53,833 bases of DNA, from NCBI RefSeq assembly GCF_025465255.1, contig NZ_JAODNI010000014.1, positions 1 through 53,833 on the forward strand. The letters run 5' to 3'. The number at the start of each line of letters is the position of its first letter. Within the stretch, counting starts at the first letter, position 1. The notes beneath the pieces are model-generated. The model did no database searches. It had not been told where the DNA came from and saw nothing but the letters and a program-made list of their open reading frames with translations. This document shows, piece after piece, positions 1 through 8,459 of the stretch. The stretch comes from Pseudonocardia sp. Lineage in GTDB: Bacteria; Actinomycetota; Actinomycetes; Mycobacteriales; Pseudonocardiaceae. The position numbers were made by a program, and so were the translations under genes.

Positions 1-2
1 AT

Positions 3-341
3 CTGAAGCGGGCCACCGCAGCAGGCATCGTCACCGCCGTAGACCTCGGCGTCGCACCACTCCTGATTCCGACGTCGGAAACCGCTCCTGCCGCGTCGGC
101 GGCCGTCCGAATTCGTACGACCCCTCCGCTCGACCGCCGATCCCTACCCGCTGACGCCACGGGCGACCCTCGGCTCGACGCCTACCTCGACCTCCTGGAA
201 GGCGTGCTGGCCGATCACGTGGTCACCGCGGACGAGGAGCGCCAGCTCGCCGAATTGGTGATCGCGTCCGGCCTCGATCCGAGGCGAGTCGCTGCCTGTC
301 GCCATGCCGTCTCGCTGTCCCCGCACGCAGAACAGCGCCCT
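3..341 (+). pseudogene. Possible 3' remnant of an exonuclease/TerB-like protein
   Basis: The frame is open from the window edge, so any start lies outside. Around positions 170-300 the translation reads like the helical linker found in actinobacterial DnaQ-type exonuclease/BRCT proteins (a YLDLLEGVLADHVVTADE-type segment, then a second helix). The expected continuation is missing: after about position 305 the sequence loses resemblance to any family I know, and no stop occurs before the antisense of rnpB begins. The upstream part (1-150) has no clear domain. This could be a decayed gene end, a frameshifted gene, or chance similarity. Base composition is slightly less GC-rich than the neighbours. 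Family assignment is a weak inference. Between about 341 and 449 I see nothing else. Confidence 0.3.
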
Positions 342-448
342 GAGAGGCTCGTCCCGCCGACAGGGTCAAGATCGTTGTCACCGAACGTCACACACAGCGC
401 CCTAAAACTGATCAACCGGAGCATTTCGGCAGGTCAGAGGCTTACGAG

Positions 449-883
449 GGACGAGCCGGCCTGTAAGCCGGATTCTGTTCCCGGGCGCCTTGCGGCGCAC
501 CGTTCGGCGACCATCCATCTAGGCCTGCCGTCGCCGGCAGGCTCCAGCGGCCTACCCGCAGGCTCGGGCGGGCAGCCCTCGAACGCCTGCGCAGCGGCCG
601 TGCTGCCGTTGCCGGCAGCGGCGGACGCCTTTTTGCCTTGCTCCGGGTGGGGTTTACCGAGCCACCCCGGTCACCCGGGGTGCTGGTGGTCTCTTACACC
701 ACCGTTTCACCCTTACCCCGTGCTCGCGCACGGGGCGGTCTGTTCTCTGTGGCACTGTCCCGCGGGTCGCCCCGGGTTGCCGTTGACAACCACCCTGCCG
801 TATGGAGTCCGGACTTTCCTCGGCGGTGGACCCCGTCGATCACTCGGCAGGGCCACCGACGCGGCCGCCCGGCCGACTCGTCC
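449..883 (-). ncRNA. rnpB: RNase P RNA, bacterial type A (actinobacterial)
   Basis: This is the catalytic RNA of ribonuclease P, which trims 5' leaders from pre-tRNAs. Read on the minus strand, the conserved core GAGGAAAGTCCGGACTCC appears near 820, AGATGGATGGTCG near 510-525, and the 3' signature ACAGAATCCGGCTTACAGG near 463-482. The ends pair as helix P1: about 13 bases at 871-883 are complementary to 449-461 with one G-U pair, which sets the boundaries. The length of about 435 nt suits high-GC actinobacteria. It is flanked by a coding remnant and by a TauE/SafE gene on the opposite strand. No protein should be called across it, although a long frame stays open on its antisense strand. Confidence 0.95.
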
Positions 884-890
884 AGCGGTC

Positions 891-896
891 ATCCTA
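891..896 (-). promoter_or_regulatory. Probable -10 element of the rnpB promoter
   Basis: TAGGAT on the minus strand ends about 8 bases before the first base of the P1 helix of rnpB, the normal distance from a -10 box to a transcription start. No good TTGACA-like -35 is visible 16-18 bases upstream, so the assignment rests on position and on the -10 match. Confidence 0.45.
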
Positions 897-969
897 GCGG
901 TGGCCCCGGGGGCCGGCGCACGGGCCTTCACCCCGCGTTCCCGGCGCCCGGCGGGTTACGGTTCCCGCC

Positions 970-1731
970 GTGGTCGACGCGTCGCCGTGGCAGCTGGTGT
1001 TCCTGATCGCCGCGGGGCTGGTCGCGGGCGCGGTCAACGCCGTCGCCGGCGGCGGCTCGCTGCTGGTGTTCCCGGCGCTGCTCGCGGTCGGGTTGCCGCC
1101 GCTGTCGGCGAACGTCACGAACTCGGTCGCGCAGTGGCCCGGCTACGTGGGGATCGTCGCCGGGGCGCGTACGGAGCTGCAGGGCCAGCGGCGGCGGATC
1201 CTGGTGACGTCCGCGGTGGCGGCCGTCGGGTCGGCCGTCGGCTGTGTGCTGCTCCTGATCCTTCCCGGGACGGTGTTCGACGCCGTCGTGCCGGTCCTGG
1301 TCATCCTGGCCAGCCTGATGATGGCGATCGGCCCGTGGCTGAAGAAGTGGATCGGCGACCCGGAGCCGGAGGCGCCGGACCGTCTGCCCTGGCTGCTGCC
1401 CGCGGTGTTCCTGGCCGCGGTCTACGGCGGGTACTTCGGTGGGGCGCTGGGTGTCATCCTGGTCTCGACGCTGTCCCTGCTGGCCAACGACAAGCTCGTC
1501 CGCCTCAACGCACTCAAGGGTCTGCTGTCGCTGGTCGTGGCCTCGGTGACGGTCGTGATCTTCGCGATCGGCGCGCCCGTCGAGTGGAAGGCGGTCGCGA
1601 TCCTGGCCCCGACGACGCTGGTCGGCGGCTACCTCGGCGCGAAGATCGCGAAGAAGCTGCCGGAGAACGTGCTGCGCTGGGCGGTCGTGCTGCTGGGTCT
1701 CGCGGTCGGCGTCTACCTCATCGTCTCCTGA
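970..1731 (+). CDS. TauE/SafE (TSUP) family membrane exporter
   Basis: This 253-residue integral membrane protein is of the sulfite exporter TauE/SafE family (DUF81), whose members move sulfur-containing or carboxylate anions across the cytoplasmic membrane. Two internal half-repeats are visible. The N-terminal one carries a glycine-rich NAVAGGGSLL motif near residues 23-32 followed by ANVTNS; the second has GGYFGGALGVI near 158-168 followed by LNALKGLL. Hydrophobic segments fill most of the protein. The start is GTG, with no strong Shine-Dalgarno. The stop overlaps the next ATG (TGATG at 1729-1733), so the two permease genes are probably co-translated. The actual substrate cannot be told from sequence. 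Confidence 0.85.
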   Translation: MVDASPWQLVFLIAAGLVAGAVNAVAGGGSLLVFPALLAVGLPPLSANVTNSVAQWPGYVGIVAGARTELQGQRRRILVTSAVAAVGSAVGCVLLLILPGTVFDAVVPVLVILASLMMAIGPWLKKWIGDPEPEAPDRLPWLLPAVFLAAVYGGYFGGALGVILVSTLSLLANDKLVRLNALKGLLSLVVASVTVVIFAIGAPVEWKAVAILAPTTLVGGYLGAKIAKKLPENVLRWAVVLLGLAVGVYLIVS

Positions 1732-2963
1732 TGGACCTGGCGGTCGCGATCGTCCTGCTGGCGGTCGTCCTCGTCGTCGCGACCGTCCGGCCGAAGGGGC
1801 TGCCCGAGGCGGCGGCCGCGGTGCCCGCCGCGCTTCTCGTCGTCGGGCTGGGGGTGTTGCCGTGGCGGGACGCGCTGGCGGAGGTCGGCGAGCTCGGCCC
1901 GACCGTCGGGTTCCTGGCCGCGATCCTGTTGCTCGGGCGGCTCGCCGACGCCGAGGGCGTCTTCCGGTGGCTCGGCGGCCGGCTCGCCGGCGCCTCCCGC
2001 GGGCGCCCGGACCGCCTCTTCGCGCTCGTGTTCACCGCGGCGACCGCGACGACGGTGGTGCTCAGCCTCGACGCCACGGTCGTCCTGCTCACCCCGGTCG
2101 TGCTCGCGACGACGACGCGGCTGCGGCTGCCCGCACCCCCGCACGCCTACGCGTGCGCGCACCTCGCCAACTCCGGGTCCCTGCTGCTGCCGATCTCCAA
2201 CCTGACGAATCTGCTGGTCCTGAGCGCGTCGGGGCTGTCGTTCCTGGGGTTCGCCGGGCTGATGGCCGTGCCGTGGCTCGCCGCGCTCACCGTCGAGTAC
2301 CTCGTGCTGCGCCTGTTCTTCCGCGCGGATCTACGGCGCGAGCCCGCGACGGACGTCCCGGAGGAGACCCTCGACATGCCCCGGTTCGCGCTGGCCGTGC
2401 TCGCGCTGACGCTGGTGGGGTTCGGGGTCTCGTCGCCGCTCGGGGTGGAGCCGGTGTGGGTCGCGGCGGCGGGTGCCGTGGTGCTGGCGGCCCGGGCGCT
2501 GGTGCGGTGGGAGATGACACCGGCCGGGGTGGTCCACGGCGCCGCTCCCCTGTTCTGCGTCTTCGTGCTGGCCCTGGGCGTGGTGGTGGCCGCGGTCAGC
2601 GCGAACGGGCTGTCCGCGGGGCTCGCCGCGCTGCTCCCGGGGGAAGCGACGTTCGCCGGGCTGCTGGCCGTCGCGGGGATCGCGGCGGTGCTGGCGAACC
2701 TGGTCAACAACCTCCCCGCGGCGTTGGTCCTGCTCGCCGCACTCGGCCCGGCCCCGCAGCCCGCGCTGGTGCTCGCGGTGCTCATCGGGGTGAACATCGG
2801 GCCGAACCTCACCTATGTCGGCTCGCTCGCGACCCTGCTGTGGCGGCAGGTGCTGACCGAGCGCGCCGCCCCGCCCGGGTTCGCGCAGTTCACCGCCCTG
2901 GGCGCCCTGACCGTCCCGCTCGCGCTGGTCGCGTCGACCGCCGCGTTGTGGATCGCGGTGTAG
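1731..2963 (+). CDS. ArsB/SLC13-like anion permease
   Basis: This is a membrane protein of about 410 residues with roughly ten to twelve hydrophobic segments, related to the arsenite/citrate-type ion transporter superfamily (ArsB, NhaD, SLC13). Typical signs are the hairpin motif with NSGSLLLPISNLTN near residues 145-158 and the second hairpin near 325-365 (NLVNNLPAALVLL, then GVNIGPNLTYVGS). The ATG at 1731 overlaps the stop of the TSUP gene. An in-frame extension reaches far upstream through the antisense of rnpB, but it has no coding character, so I start at 1731. No arsR or arsC lies nearby, so arsenite transport is only one possibility. Confidence 0.8.
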   Translation: MDLAVAIVLLAVVLVVATVRPKGLPEAAAAVPAALLVVGLGVLPWRDALAEVGELGPTVGFLAAILLLGRLADAEGVFRWLGGRLAGASRGRPDRLFALVFTAATATTVVLSLDATVVLLTPVVLATTTRLRLPAPPHAYACAHLANSGSLLLPISNLTNLLVLSASGLSFLGFAGLMAVPWLAALTVEYLVLRLFFRADLRREPATDVPEETLDMPRFALAVLALTLVGFGVSSPLGVEPVWVAAAGAVVLAARALVRWEMTPAGVVHGAAPLFCVFVLALGVVVAAVSANGLSAGLAALLPGEATFAGLLAVAGIAAVLANLVNNLPAALVLLAALGPAPQPALVLAVLIGVNIGPNLTYVGSLATLLWRQVLTERAAPPGFAQFTALGALTVPLALVASTAALWIAV

Positions 2964-3022
2964 GACGGCTCCGCCGCTCGTGCGCGATCGTCGCGCTGGC
3001 AAGCCTTCCCCTCACGAGCACG

Positions 3023-3676
3023 TCAGGCCAGATGTGAGGTGTCGTTGACCAGCCGGACCGAGGCTCCGCCGTCCGGGTAGAAGTCCGCGATCCCGATCGA
3101 CGCGAGGTCCAGGTGCAGCCGGTAGAGGATCGAGGATCCCGCGGCCAGCGCCTCCTGCAGGATCAGCTTGATCGGCGTCACGTGGCTGACCACGACGACC
3201 GTCGCGCCGGGGTACTCCGCGGTGATCTTCGCGCGCTCGGCGGTGACCCGTGCGCCGGCGGCGTCGAAGCTCTCGCCGTTCGGCGGCGCGACGTCCGTGG
3301 CGCCGAGCCAACGGCCGTGCAGCTCCGGGTCCCGCTCGCGGGCCTCCAGGAACGTCAGGCCCTCCCAGTCCCCGAAGTCCGTCTCGATCAGGCCGTCCCT
3401 GACCTGCAGCGGGACCTCCGCCGCGTCGGCGACGGCCGCGGCGGTCTGCCGGGCACGGCGCAGCGGCGACGTCAGGACCGCGGTGATCCCCTCCATCCCG
3501 CCCAGCCGCAGCGCGGCGGCCGCGGCCTGGGCCTGCCCGAGCTCGGTGAGCTCGGGGTCGCCGAGGCCGGAGTAGCGCCGGTCCACCGACAGCGCGGTCT
3601 GGCCGTGGCGGAGCAGGACCATCCGGGTCGGCCTGCCCGTCTGCCCCGTCCACGCCGCGGAGGCTGAGGCCGTCAC
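3023..3676 (-). CDS. Histidine phosphatase superfamily protein (phosphoglycerate mutase-like)
   Basis: This 217-residue protein has the phosphohistidine signature LLRHGQT at residues 21-27 (His24), the acidic DFGDWEG motif near 100 and the second catalytic His in VVSHVTPIK near 160. In mycobacteria and Streptomyces this domain is typically fused behind RNase HI (Rv2228c type, where it shows alpha-ribazole/acid phosphatase activity). Here it is a separate gene: its GTG at 3676 overlaps the stop of the RNase HI gene (GTGA). Linkage to a cobC-like gene upstream suits a role in the cobalamin nucleotide loop, which is inference. It ends convergently against the ArsB-like gene, leaving 59 bases between. 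Confidence 0.85.
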   Translation of the reverse strand: MTASASAAWTGQTGRPTRMVLLRHGQTALSVDRRYSGLGDPELTELGQAQAAAAALRLGGMEGITAVLTSPLRRARQTAAAVADAAEVPLQVRDGLIETDFGDWEGLTFLEARERDPELHGRWLGATDVAPPNGESFDAAGARVTAERAKITAEYPGATVVVVSHVTPIKLILQEALAAGSSILYRLHLDLASIGIADFYPDGGASVRLVNDTSHLA

Positions 3677-4083
3677 AGGGCTGCCTGGGCGTCCATCGCG
3701 CGGTTCGCCAGCGCGTCCGCCCGCGCGTTGCGAGCCCGCGGGATCCACTCGAACGTCACCCTGCGCAGCTCGCGCGCCGACGACGCGGCCTCGGCGGCGA
3801 GCGGGCGCAGCATCGGGTGCTTGACCTGCCAACGCCCGGACATCTGCTCGACGATGAGCTTGGAGTCCATCCGGACCTCCACCTCGTCCGCGCCGAGCTC
3901 GATCGCCGCCCGGAGCCCGGCGATCAGCCCGGCGTACTCGGCGACGTTGTTCGTCGCGACGCCCAGCCCGGCGGACCGCTCGGCGAGCACCTCGCCGGTG
4001 GCCGGGTCCAGCACGACGGCGCCGTACCCCGCGTTGCCGGGGTTCCCGCGCGAACCGCCGTCCGCCTCGACGATCGCCTTCAC
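3673..4083 (-). CDS. rnhA: Ribonuclease HI, single domain
   Basis: This 136-residue RNase H fold protein cleaves the RNA strand of RNA-DNA hybrids. All four metal-binding acidic residues are visible: Asp8 (EADGGSRGNPG), Glu49 (NNVAEYAGL), Asp73 (RMDSKL) and Asp123 (ARADALANRAMD). The start is the GTG at 4083, which overlaps the stop of the zinc-ribbon gene (GTGA); longer in-frame extensions read through the zinc ribbon's coding strand in another frame and are rejected. The stop overlaps the GTG of the phosphatase gene. The lack of fusion to that phosphatase is unusual for actinobacteria. Confidence 0.9.
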   Translation of the reverse strand: MKAIVEADGGSRGNPGNAGYGAVVLDPATGEVLAERSAGLGVATNNVAEYAGLIAGLRAAIELGADEVEVRMDSKLIVEQMSGRWQVKHPMLRPLAAEAASSARELRRVTFEWIPRARNARADALANRAMDAQAAL

Positions 4084-4817
4084 CGACCCGACTCGGACGT
4101 CCGCACGAGGATCGCCCCGCACTCCTCGCAGTGGACGACGTCGTCCTTCTCGGCGGTCCGCAGGCGCCCCACGAACGTCCGGTCCAGCTCCAGGCGGCAC
4201 GCCCCGCAGCGACGCTCGCGCAGCAGCCCGGCGCCCACCTTGCCCTGGTCCACGCGTCGCTGGTAAGCCGCAAGCAGGTCCTCGGGCAGGCCGGGGACGA
4301 TCGCGTCGCGATCCCGACGGCGACCCGCCTCCGCGGCGTCGAGGTCCGCGATGGCCGTGTCCCGCCGCTCCGTCACCTCGGTCTGCCGCTGCTCGGCCTC
4401 GGCCAGGACGCGGCGCGCGTGGTCCAGGCCCATGCCCAGCGCCTCGCGCTGCTCCATGATCTCGAGCTGCTCGTCCTCGAGCACACCCTGCCGGCGCGCG
4501 AGGGTGTCCAGCTCGTGCTGCAGGTCCGTGGCCTGCTTGGCACCGATCCCGGAACCCGCCAGCAGGGACCTGTCCTTCTCCGTGCGCGCCCGCACGCCCT
4601 CGACGTCCCGCTCGATCCGGCGGATGTCCCGGTCCAGGTCACCGGCGGCCGTCTCGGTCTCGACGAGCTTGTCCTTGCCCGCCCGGACCTGGGCCTCGGC
4701 CTCGGCCAGCTCGGCGTGCTCGGGCAGCGTCCGGCGCCGGTGGGCGAGCCGGGAGAGCTCCGCGTCGGCCGCCGCCAGGTCCAGGAGCCGCTGCTGCGCG
4801 GCGGGGGTGGCCTTCAC
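4080..4817 (-). CDS. Coiled-coil C4 zinc-ribbon protein (DUF164/CT398-like)
   Basis: This 245-residue protein consists of a long charged helical hairpin over residues 1-180, rich in Glu, Arg, Leu and Ala, followed by a C-terminal four-cysteine zinc ribbon (CGAC near 203-206 and CEEC near 228-231). It is the equivalent of Rv2229c and of Helicobacter HP0958 and Chlamydia CT398, which bind RNA or partner proteins in several processes; the actinobacterial role is not established. It sits between the Nif3-like gene (31-base gap) and RNase HI (4-base overlap), the same order as in Mycobacterium. Confidence 0.88.
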   Translation of the reverse strand: MKATPAAQQRLLDLAAADAELSRLAHRRRTLPEHAELAEAEAQVRAGKDKLVETETAAGDLDRDIRRIERDVEGVRARTEKDRSLLAGSGIGAKQATDLQHELDTLARRQGVLEDEQLEIMEQREALGMGLDHARRVLAEAEQRQTEVTERRDTAIADLDAAEAGRRRDRDAIVPGLPEDLLAAYQRRVDQGKVGAGLLRERRCGACRLELDRTFVGRLRTAEKDDVVHCEECGAILVRTSESGR

Positions 4818-4848
4818 GAAGTCCTCCGTGCCGTTCGACGAGAGGTGA

Positions 4849-6027
4849 TCACGCAGGCGTCCTTCCGGTGGTGCTCGAGCTCGTCGTGCCCAGGGTCCAG
4901 GGATCCGTGCGGAGCCGGGACACGTGGACGTCGACGCTACCCCCCAGCGCCGCGCGCACGACGCCCGCCGCCTGCTCGCACCACGGCCACTCCGACGCCC
5001 AGTGGGCGACGTCGACGAGCGCCGGTGTCGGCCGGCCCGGCAGGCTTCCCGCCAGCAGGTGCTCCGACGCCGGGTGATGCCGCAGGTCCGCGGTCACGTA
5101 GACGTCGACGCCCGCCGCGACCGCCGAGGCCAGCGCCGAGTCCCCCGCCCCGCCGCACACCGCGACGCGCCGCACCGTCCGCTCCGGGTCCCCCGCCGCT
5201 CGCACGCCCCAGGCCGTCTCCGGCAACGCCGCGGCCACCCGCTCGGTGAAGGCCGCGAGCGGCTCGGCCTCCGGCAGCACGCCGACGCGGCCCAGCCCGA
5301 GCGACGACGGCAGCTCCGCCAGCTCGAACACGTCGAACGCCGGTTCCTCGTAGGGGTGCGCCGCCAGCAACGCCTCGACGACCGCGCGCCGCTTCCCGCG
5401 CGGCAGCACCATCTCCAGCCGGGTCTCGGCCACCCGCTCCAGCTTGCCGACCTGCCCGATCGTCGGATCGGCGCCGTCGAGCGGGAGGAACTGGCCGGTC
5501 CCGGCCGAGGCGAAGGAACAGTGGCTGTAGTTCCCGATGCTGCCGGCACCCGCGGCCGAGAGGGCCTGGTGCACGGCGGTGATCGCCGGGCCGACCGGGA
5601 CGAACGCGACGATCTTGTCCAGCGGCGGGACGGGGGCGGGCTGCAGCGAGGCCTCGACCACCAGGCCGAGCGCCGCGGCCAGCGCGTCCGACACACCCGG
5701 GTCGGCGGAGTCCGCGTTCGTGTGAGCGGTGAACAGGCCGACGCCGCCGCGGATCAGCCGGTGCAGCAGCGCCCCCTTGGGGGTGTCCGCGCCGACGCCG
5801 TGGACGCCACGCAGCAGCAGCGGATGGTGCGTGACCAGCAGCTGGGCGCCCGTGTCGAGGGCCTCGTCGACGGTCTCGGCGACGGCATCGACGGCGAGGA
5901 GGACGCGGCTCACCGGCTCGGCGGGATCACCGCACACCAGACCGACGGCGTCCCACTCCTGGGCGAGCGCGGGCGGGTAGGCGGCCTCCAGGGCCGCGGT
6001 GACATCACCGAGCGTCGCGCCAGTCAT
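4849..6027 (-). CDS. Nif3-like dinuclear metal centre hexameric protein
   Basis: This 392-residue member of the Nif3/YqfO/GTP cyclohydrolase I type 2-like family has the longer form with a central PII-like insert (about residues 130-230). Metal ligands are recognisable in LVTHHPLLL (His67, His68), AHTNADSAD near 97-105, and a C-terminal HxxxE-type segment (DVAHWASEW) near 350. The family's biochemical role is unsettled. The ATG at 6027 overlaps the stop of the cobC-like gene (ATGA). It is followed by the zinc-ribbon gene, a pairing that is widespread in actinobacteria. Confidence 0.9.
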   Translation of the reverse strand: MTGATLGDVTAALEAAYPPALAQEWDAVGLVCGDPAEPVSRVLLAVDAVAETVDEALDTGAQLLVTHHPLLLRGVHGVGADTPKGALLHRLIRGGVGLFTAHTNADSADPGVSDALAAALGLVVEASLQPAPVPPLDKIVAFVPVGPAITAVHQALSAAGAGSIGNYSHCSFASAGTGQFLPLDGADPTIGQVGKLERVAETRLEMVLPRGKRRAVVEALLAAHPYEEPAFDVFELAELPSSLGLGRVGVLPEAEPLAAFTERVAAALPETAWGVRAAGDPERTVRRVAVCGGAGDSALASAVAAGVDVYVTADLRHHPASEHLLAGSLPGRPTPALVDVAHWASEWPWCEQAAGVVRAALGGSVDVHVSRLRTDPWTLGTTSSSTTGRTPA

Positions 6028-7145
6028 GCCGCTACTCCTACCAGCGCCCGCCCGAGCGCCCGGACCAGGCTCGCCACCTGCGCCGGATCCCGGACCGCGA
6101 TCCGGACGTGGTCCGGCCCGAGGCCGGGGAAGGTGTCCCCGCGGCGCACGGCGATCCCGTCGTCCCGCAGCGACCTGCGCACCCGCACGCCGGTACCGGT
6201 GGGCAGCCGGACCAGCAGGTAGGGCGCCCGGCCGGGCAGCACGGTGACCCCCGGGATCGCGCCGATCGCCGCCGCCTGCGCGCGCCGGAGGCCGACGAGG
6301 AGCTCCGCGGCCCGCGCCGCCTCGGCCACCGCAGGGGGCTCCGAGCAGGCGATCACGGCCTCCAGCCCGAGCGTCCCGACCGGCCAGTGCGGGCGCGGGG
6401 CTGCGAGCCGCCCCAGCAGCCCCGGCTCCCCAAGCGCGTACCCGGCGCGCAGCCCGGCCAGCGCCCACGTCTTCGTCAGGGAGCGGAACACCAGCAGGCC
6501 GGGCACGTCCCGGGCGCCGGCGAGGCTCTCCGGCTCCCCCGGGATCGCGTCCTGGAACGCCTCGTCGACGACGAGCACCCGGCCGGGCCGGGCCAGCGAC
6601 CGCAGGTCGGCGGCGGGGTGCAGCACCCCGGTGGGATTGGTCGGGTTGCCGACGACGACCAGGTCGGCGTCCTCGGGGACGGCCGCCGGGTCGAGCCGGT
6701 GCCGGTCCGCGGGGCTCGTGAACACTCGGGTGACGTCCAGCCCGGCGTCCCGCAGCGCGGCCTCCGGCTCGGTGAACCCCGGATGCACGACGACCGGGCG
6801 CCGCGGCCGCAGGGCCGGGAGCAGCGCGAACCCCTCCGCGCTGCCCGCCAGGACCAGCACCTCGGCCGGCTCCCGGCCGTGCCGGGCGGCGACGGACGCC
6901 CGGGCCCGGGCGTCGTGGGCGGCCGACGGGTAGCGGGCCAGGTCGTCCAGCGCCGCGACGAGCCGGGCCCGGAGCCAGGCCGGGGGCGCCGTCCCCTGCA
7001 CGTTCACGGCGAAGTCCAGGAGGGCACCACCGACCTCGACGTCCCCGTGGTGACGGAGCGGGTCCGGGACGGAACGGGACGTGGCCGACCTGGCGTCGAC
7101 CGCCGTGTTCTCGATCTCCTCGGCGGTCTCCGGATCTCCGTCCAT
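6024..7145 (-). CDS. cobC: PLP-dependent aminotransferase, CobC/HisC-like (Rv2231c type)
   Basis: This 373-residue class I/II aminotransferase fold protein has [12 protein letters not shown] near residues 175-187, VVDEAFQDA near 205-213, the PLP lysine in [19 protein letters not shown] near 235-253, and a C-terminal arginine segment (PYLLVRLP). It resembles L-threonine-O-3-phosphate decarboxylase (CobD/CobC), which makes the aminopropanol linker of cobalamin, and histidinol-phosphate aminotransferase. Gene order matches Rv2231c, annotated cobC. No other cobalamin genes lie in the window. The ATG at 7145 is chosen because it gives a normal N-terminus; ptpA diverges 24 bases away, so the two promoters must share or overlap this gap. 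Confidence 0.8.
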   Translation of the reverse strand: MDGDPETAEEIENTAVDARSATSRSVPDPLRHHGDVEVGGALLDFAVNVQGTAPPAWLRARLVAALDDLARYPSAAHDARARASVAARHGREPAEVLVLAGSAEGFALLPALRPRRPVVVHPGFTEPEAALRDAGLDVTRVFTSPADRHRLDPAAVPEDADLVVVGNPTNPTGVLHPAADLRSLARPGRVLVVDEAFQDAIPGEPESLAGARDVPGLLVFRSLTKTWALAGLRAGYALGEPGLLGRLAAPRPHWPVGTLGLEAVIACSEPPAVAEAARAAELLVGLRRAQAAAIGAIPGVTVLPGRAPYLLVRLPTGTGVRVRRSLRDDGIAVRRGDTFPGLGPDHVRIAVRDPAQVASLVRALGRALVGVAA

Positions 7146-7169
7146 GGTCGAGCACCCTACGGTGGCGGG

Positions 7170-7628
7170 GTGCATGTCAGTTTCGTCTGTACCGGGAACA
7201 TCTGCCGCTCCCCCATGGCCGAGAAGGTGTTCGCCGCCGCCCTCGCCGAGGCCGGCCTCGACGGTCGCGTGACCGTCTCCAGCGCGGGCACGGGCGGCTG
7301 GCACGTGGGTGAGCCGATGGACGAGCGGGCCGCCAAGACATTGCGGGCCAACGGGTACGACGACGCGCACGTGGCTCGGCAGGTGGACTCCGGGATCCTG
7401 TCCGCGGACCTGCTGGTCGCGCTGGACACCGGGCACCTCCGCAGCCTGCGCGGCAACGTCCCCGAGCCGGAGCGGGTGCGGCTGCTGCGCTCCTTCGATC
7501 CGGCGTCCGCCGACGACGCGGAGGTCCCGGACCCGTACTACGGCGGGCCGGACGGGTTCGACGAGGTCCTGGCGATGATCGAGGCGGCGATGCCGGGGCT
7601 GGTCGAGCAGGTCGAGAAGGGCCTGTGA
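7170..7628 (+). CDS. ptpA: Low-molecular-weight protein tyrosine phosphatase
   Basis: This 152-residue LMW-PTP has the P-loop CTGNICRSP at residues 7-15 (nucleophile Cys7, Arg13) at the extreme N-terminus and the general-acid loop VPDPYYGG near 121-128. It dephosphorylates tyrosine on signalling proteins; the mycobacterial homologue Rv2234 is secreted into macrophages, but nothing here suggests that role. The start is the GTG at 7170, which places the catalytic loop correctly. The stop overlaps the next GTG (GTGA). The HAD-family kinase gene ptkA found beside Mycobacterium ptpA is absent. Confidence 0.92.
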   Translation: MHVSFVCTGNICRSPMAEKVFAAALAEAGLDGRVTVSSAGTGGWHVGEPMDERAAKTLRANGYDDAHVARQVDSGILSADLLVALDTGHLRSLRGNVPEPERVRLLRSFDPASADDAEVPDPYYGGPDGFDEVLAMIEAAMPGLVEQVEKGL

Positions 7629-8455
7629 GCAGGGCGTCCGACGCCGCGGCCCGGCTGCTCGGCACCGGCGCCAGGCGCGGTGACCACCGGGGCGGCGGCG
7701 GACGGGTCGACCACGTCGAGCTCGACGACGGGCGCACCGTGGTGGTGAAGCGGGACCCGTCGGTCCGCGCCGAGGCCGCGGGCCTGCGCTGGCTGCGGGT
7801 CGAGGGCGGGCCGGCCGTGCCGGAGGTCCTGGCCGTGGACGACGAGTGGCTGGTCAGCACCGAGGTCCCGGCCGGGCGCCCCACGTGGGAGACCGCCGTC
7901 GAGTTCGGGATCCGGCTGGGCACCCTGCACGCCGCAGGTGCGGACGCGTTCGGGTCTCCGCCCCCCGGAGGGCCCGCCGAGGCGTGGATCGGCGGCGCCG
8001 GGATGCGCAACGAGCCCCGGTCGAGCTGGCCGGAGTGGTACGCCGAGCAGCGGATCCTGCCGTATGTGCGGTGCGCGAAGGGCCTGGACACGGGCCTGTT
8101 CGACCAGGTCTGCGCCCGGCTCCCCGAGCTCGCGGGCCCGGCGGAGCCGCCCGCGAGGCTGCACGGCGATCTCTGGTCGGGCAACGTGCTCTGGGCCCCG
8201 GACAACGCGTGGATCATCGACCCGGCCGCGCACGGCGGGCACCGCGAGACGGACCTCGCGATGCTGGCGCTGTTCGGCTGCCCGCACCTCGGCGCGGTGC
8301 TCGGCGCGTACGACGACACCGCCCCGCTGGCCGACGGCTGGCAGGAGCGGGTGCCGCTGCACCAGCTGTTCCCGCTGCTCGTGCACACGGTACTGTTCGG
8401 CGGCGGATACGCCGCGCAGGCGACCGAGGCGGCCCGGCGGGCGCTCGCGGCGTGA
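7625..8455 (+). CDS. Fructosamine kinase family protein
   Basis: This is a 276-residue protein of the fructosamine-3-kinase/aminoglycoside phosphotransferase-like fold, which phosphorylates glycated amines as part of protein deglycation. Seen are the nucleotide-binding lysine region TVVVKRDPS near 39-47, the catalytic loop LHGDLWSGNVLW near 178-189, and the metal-binding IIDPAAHGGHRETDLAM near 197-213. It is translationally coupled to ptpA by a 4-base overlap. The bacterial substrate is not known. It ends 4 bases before the convergent GNAT gene. Confidence 0.85.
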   Translation: MSRASDAAARLLGTGARRGDHRGGGGRVDHVELDDGRTVVVKRDPSVRAEAAGLRWLRVEGGPAVPEVLAVDDEWLVSTEVPAGRPTWETAVEFGIRLGTLHAAGADAFGSPPPGGPAEAWIGGAGMRNEPRSSWPEWYAEQRILPYVRCAKGLDTGLFDQVCARLPELAGPAEPPARLHGDLWSGNVLWAPDNAWIIDPAAHGGHRETDLAMLALFGCPHLGAVLGAYDDTAPLADGWQERVPLHQLFPLLVHTVLFGGGYAAQATEAARRALAA

Positions 8456-8459
8456 GCCC

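Noticed and set aside
204..1730. Long open frame running from the remnant through rnpB antisense and the TSUP gene into the ArsB-like permease
   Set aside because: It crosses a certain RNA gene and a real membrane-protein gene in another frame; only the part from 1731 has coding character. High GC leaves few chance stops.
2964..3022. Weak GCTCGTG/CACGAGC inverted repeat between convergent genes as a terminator
   Set aside because: Arms are only 7 bases with a loop of about 28 bases and no T-run, too weak to call.
4201..7144. N-terminal extensions of the Nif3-like and RNase HI genes on the minus strand
   Set aside because: The extended parts are Arg/Gly/Pro-rich translations of neighbouring genes in other frames; overlaps at ATGA/GTGA give normal starts.
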